Of a stretch of 64,000 nucleotides of DNA, positions 61,958 through 64,000 are shown piece by piece; the stretch's first letter is position 1, and every line of letters starts with the position of its first letter. Below the pieces are notes generated by a model. The model was given only the letters and a program-made list of their open reading frames with translations. It was not told the DNA's origin and ran no database searches. The stretch is from Anaerococcus sp. Marseille-Q5996 (GTDB lineage: Bacteria; Bacillota; Clostridia; Tissierellales; Peptoniphilaceae). Location of the stretch: assembly GCF_946893725.1 (NCBI RefSeq), contig NZ_CAMPPE010000001.1, positions 372,001-436,000 on the forward strand. The letters run 5' to 3'. The position numbers and the translations under genes are program-made.

Positions 61958-62859
61958 TGAGATATATTTTTGAAGAAAAAAACCAAATTGATATAAGTGA
62001 AGTTAGTGGAGGATTAGTTTTAAGACACGAATCATTCAACCCAACCCATATTTTTGAATGTGGCCAATGTTTTAATTTTAATATCGAAGAAGACGGCTCA
62101 TATACGGCTGTTCACCTAGGAAGAATTATAAATGTCCTTCAAAAAGAAGACCATGTTCTAATTAGAAATGTTTCCCTAGATGAGTTTTATGAAATTTTTT
62201 ATGATTACTTTGATCTTGGCACTGATTACAGTGCGATAAGAGAAAAATTATCAGAAAATGAAATTTTAAAAACAGCATCCGATTATGGCTATGGAATCAG
62301 GATTTTAAACCAAGAAATGTTTGAAACAGTTATTTCATTTATAATTTCAGCAAATAATGGAATCACTAGGATAAAAAATTCTATAAAAATCATTAGTGAA
62401 AGATATGGTGACTATATTGGCGAATATATGGGACGCAAATACTATGCATTTCCAAGACCAGAAGTTTTAGCAAAGGTAGACCCTTTAGAACTACGTGAAT
62501 TTGCCAGAGTTGGTTTTCGTGATGTAAGAATAGTTGAAGCTAGCAAGATGGTTGCTGATGGATATTTAGATTTTGATATTGATCAGACATTATCAACTGA
62601 GGATTTAAAAGAAAAACTAATGCAAATGCCAGGAATTGGTCCAAAGGTTGCTGATTGCATTTTACTTTTTACCTACCATAGAAGAGAAACTTTCCCGGTA
62701 GATGTTTGGATAAAACGTGTAATGGAAACTCTTTTTATAGGCCATGAAGTGCCAAAAAAACTGGTGGATGACTATGCAAGAGAATATTTTGGAAAGCTAG
62801 CTGGCTATGCTCAACAATATTTATTTTATTACGGACGAGAAGAAAAAATAGGAAAATAA
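61957..62859 (+). CDS. 8-oxoguanine DNA glycosylase
   Basis: The 300-residue product has the OGG1/HhH-GPD features: helix-hairpin-helix MPGIGPKVADC with the catalytic Lys, and FPVDVWIKRV with the catalytic Asp. It removes oxidised guanine and nicks the DNA. Coupled to the sortase gene by a one-base overlap. Confidence 0.92.
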   Translation: MRYIFEEKNQIDISEVSGGLVLRHESFNPTHIFECGQCFNFNIEEDGSYTAVHLGRIINVLQKEDHVLIRNVSLDEFYEIFYDYFDLGTDYSAIREKLSENEILKTASDYGYGIRILNQEMFETVISFIISANNGITRIKNSIKIISERYGDYIGEYMGRKYYAFPRPEVLAKVDPLELREFARVGFRDVRIVEASKMVADGYLDFDIDQTLSTEDLKEKLMQMPGIGPKVADCILLFTYHRRETFPVDVWIKRVMETLFIGHEVPKKLVDDYAREYFGKLAGYAQQYLFYYGREEKIGK

Positions 62860-62891
62860 CCTTAAGTAAAGCTTAGGGTTATTTTTTTGGA
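62860..62891 (+). terminator. Terminator after the glycosylase gene
   Basis: Stem aaccttaag with cttagggtt and a T-run. Confidence 0.85.
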
Positions 62892-62931
62892 TATATTTAA
62901 AGTTGTATAATATATTTAAGGAGCTTTATAT

Positions 62932-63477
62932 ATGGAAAATTTAGAGAAAATTAAAGATCAAACTAGAAATGCTATCGATGAATTTATTATAGAGGCAGAT
63001 TTAGAAGAAAATGACATCCTAGTTTTAGGTGGATCAACTAGTGAAATTAATGGCGGATCTATAGGAAAAGATTCTAGCTTAGAAATCGGAAATGCAGTAA
63101 TAGAAACGGTATTAGAAATTCTAGATGAAAAAAATATAAAACTTGCTGTCCAATGCTGCGAGCATATAAATCGTGCCATAGTCATTGAAAAAGAAGTAGC
63201 TTTAAAAAACAACTTTGAAATTGTATCGGTAGTTCCTGCCCTAAATGCAGGTGGGGCAATGAGTGTGGCTGCCTTTAGTCAAATGAAAAATCCAGTTGTA
63301 ATTGAACATGTAATAGCAAAAGCAGGCATTGACATTGGTGATACAGAAATCGGTATGCATGTAAAATTTGTCCAAGTACCTCTTAGACTAGCAGAAAAGT
63401 ACATAGGCAAGGCAAGAGTAACAGCCTTAAAATCTCGTTCAAAATTAATTGGAGGTGCCCGTGCTATATATGAATAA
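62932..63477 (+). CDS. UPF0340 (YwlG-like) protein
   Basis: The 181-residue product matches the UPF0340/TIGR01440 family ([20 protein letters not shown], then [13 protein letters not shown] and [16 protein letters not shown]). Structure resembles a CoA-binding or thioesterase-like fold; function is unknown. AAGGAG precedes the ATG. Confidence 0.88.
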   Translation: MENLEKIKDQTRNAIDEFIIEADLEENDILVLGGSTSEINGGSIGKDSSLEIGNAVIETVLEILDEKNIKLAVQCCEHINRAIVIEKEVALKNNFEIVSVVPALNAGGAMSVAAFSQMKNPVVIEHVIAKAGIDIGDTEIGMHVKFVQVPLRLAEKYIGKARVTALKSRSKLIGGARAIYE

Positions 63478-63541
63478 TATCCTTGTTATTTATAATTAAT
63501 CTTGTATAGTACTTTAGGCTAAAATAGAGAAAAGAGGGTTA

Positions 63542-64000
63542 ATGATGGAAAATTATGATGTTATAGTAGTTGGCGCTGGAGCCGCTGGGGCTTTTATGGC
63601 CTACGAATTTAAAAAACTAAATACTGACAAAAAAGTTTTGGTAATAGATGGGGGTAGACAAGTAGCAAATAGATCTTGTCCAATCACAGAAGGAAAAGTT
63701 GACCACTGCATCCACTGCAATCCTTGCAATATTATGTATGGTTTTGGAGGAGCAGGTACACTTTCCGACGGAAAATACAATATTACAACCAATTTTGGCG
63801 GAGATTTACACGAGTACATAGGCGAAAAAAAGGCCATGGATCTAATGGAATATGTGGATTCAGTTTTGATGGATTTTGATGGTGGAGAATTAGAATTATA
63901 TTCTACAGACAAGAATGATTTGAAAACCAAGTGTCTCCAACACGATTTGCACCTATTAGATGCAAAAGTTCGTCACTTTGGTACTGAAAGAAATAAAATC
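63542..64000 (+). CDS. FAD-dependent oxidoreductase, N-terminal part (3' end outside window)
   Basis: The 153 visible residues begin with a dinucleotide-binding motif (DVIVVGAGAAGAF), followed by CIHCNPCNIMYGFGGAGTLS, a cysteine-rich stretch typical of COG2509-type uncharacterised FAD-dependent dehydrogenases. AGAGGG lies before the ATG; a second ATG follows directly at 63545 and either could be used. The frame runs off the window end. Confidence 0.85.
   Translation, partial: MMENYDVIVVGAGAAGAFMAYEFKKLNTDKKVLVIDGGRQVANRSCPITEGKVDHCIHCNPCNIMYGFGGAGTLSDGKYNITTNFGGDLHEYIGEKKAMDLMEYVDSVLMDFDGGELELYSTDKNDLKTKCLQHDLHLLDAKVRHFGTERNKI

Overview
The window is AT-rich, with short intergenic gaps, strong AGGAGG-type ribosome binding sites, occasional TTG and GTG starts, a T-box and a TPP riboswitch, and many wall-anchored surface proteins. 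This fits a Gram-positive anaerobic coccus of the Peptoniphilaceae, most likely Anaerococcus or a close relative. That placement is inferred from gene content, not from a marker-gene comparison.

Layout. (1) 1-3503: end of one sortase-anchored pilin and a complete backbone pilin. (2) 3504-11484: an [FeFe]-hydrogenase maturation region (hydE on +; hydG-hydF on -) interrupted by nine copies of a 124-130 bp imperfect palindrome. A small GIY-YIG nuclease gene sits inside the array, and a 2.8 kb cargo (a membrane protein and an AlbA/Schlafen-type regulator) is bounded by a partial duplication of the hydE 5' end. (3) 11758-17096: a SpaA-type pilus operon with a large Cna-B protein and three class C sortases. 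(4) 17416-26613: a second pilus operon resembling the streptococcal FCT loci: giant adhesin, small coiled-coil protein, inactive SipA-like signal peptidase homologue, FctA-like pilin, class B sortase and FctB-like basal protein. (5) 26807-33054: a FIVAR-repeat wall protein, a lipoprotein, two secreted proteins and a secreted transglutaminase-like protein. The last four share a short helical domain. (6) 33130-45256: cell-wall, transport and metabolism genes: MurJ flippase, a T-box-controlled amino-acid ABC transporter, a NiaR-like repressor, a PTS-EIIC-like protein, an Mrp ATPase, a DUF1002 protein, an NlpC/P60 hydrolase, glutaminase, an MFS transporter and a GNAT. (7) 45336-64000: a membrane-protein pair, an M20 peptidase, TrkA/TrkH, TPP riboswitch-thiD, a polyamine-type ABC operon behind a long structured leader, rplM-rpsI, queH, ferritin, an epimerase-like protein, HAD phosphatase, glutaredoxin-like protein, a second class B sortase, OGG-type glycosylase, a UPF0340 protein and the start of an FAD-dependent oxidoreductase.

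How it works together. About half the window builds the cell surface: two complete pilus assembly units plus part of a third, five sortases, a FIVAR adhesin and a group of small secreted proteins. Three kinds of sorting signal occur (canonical xPxTG, [IP]PTG-I-x-N-I-A-P in the FCT-like unit, and proline-less V[KR]TG), which suggests division of labour among the sortases. The most unusual features are the palindrome family with its GIY-YIG gene, the domain shared by four consecutive secreted proteins, and the unassigned structured leader before the pot-type operon.
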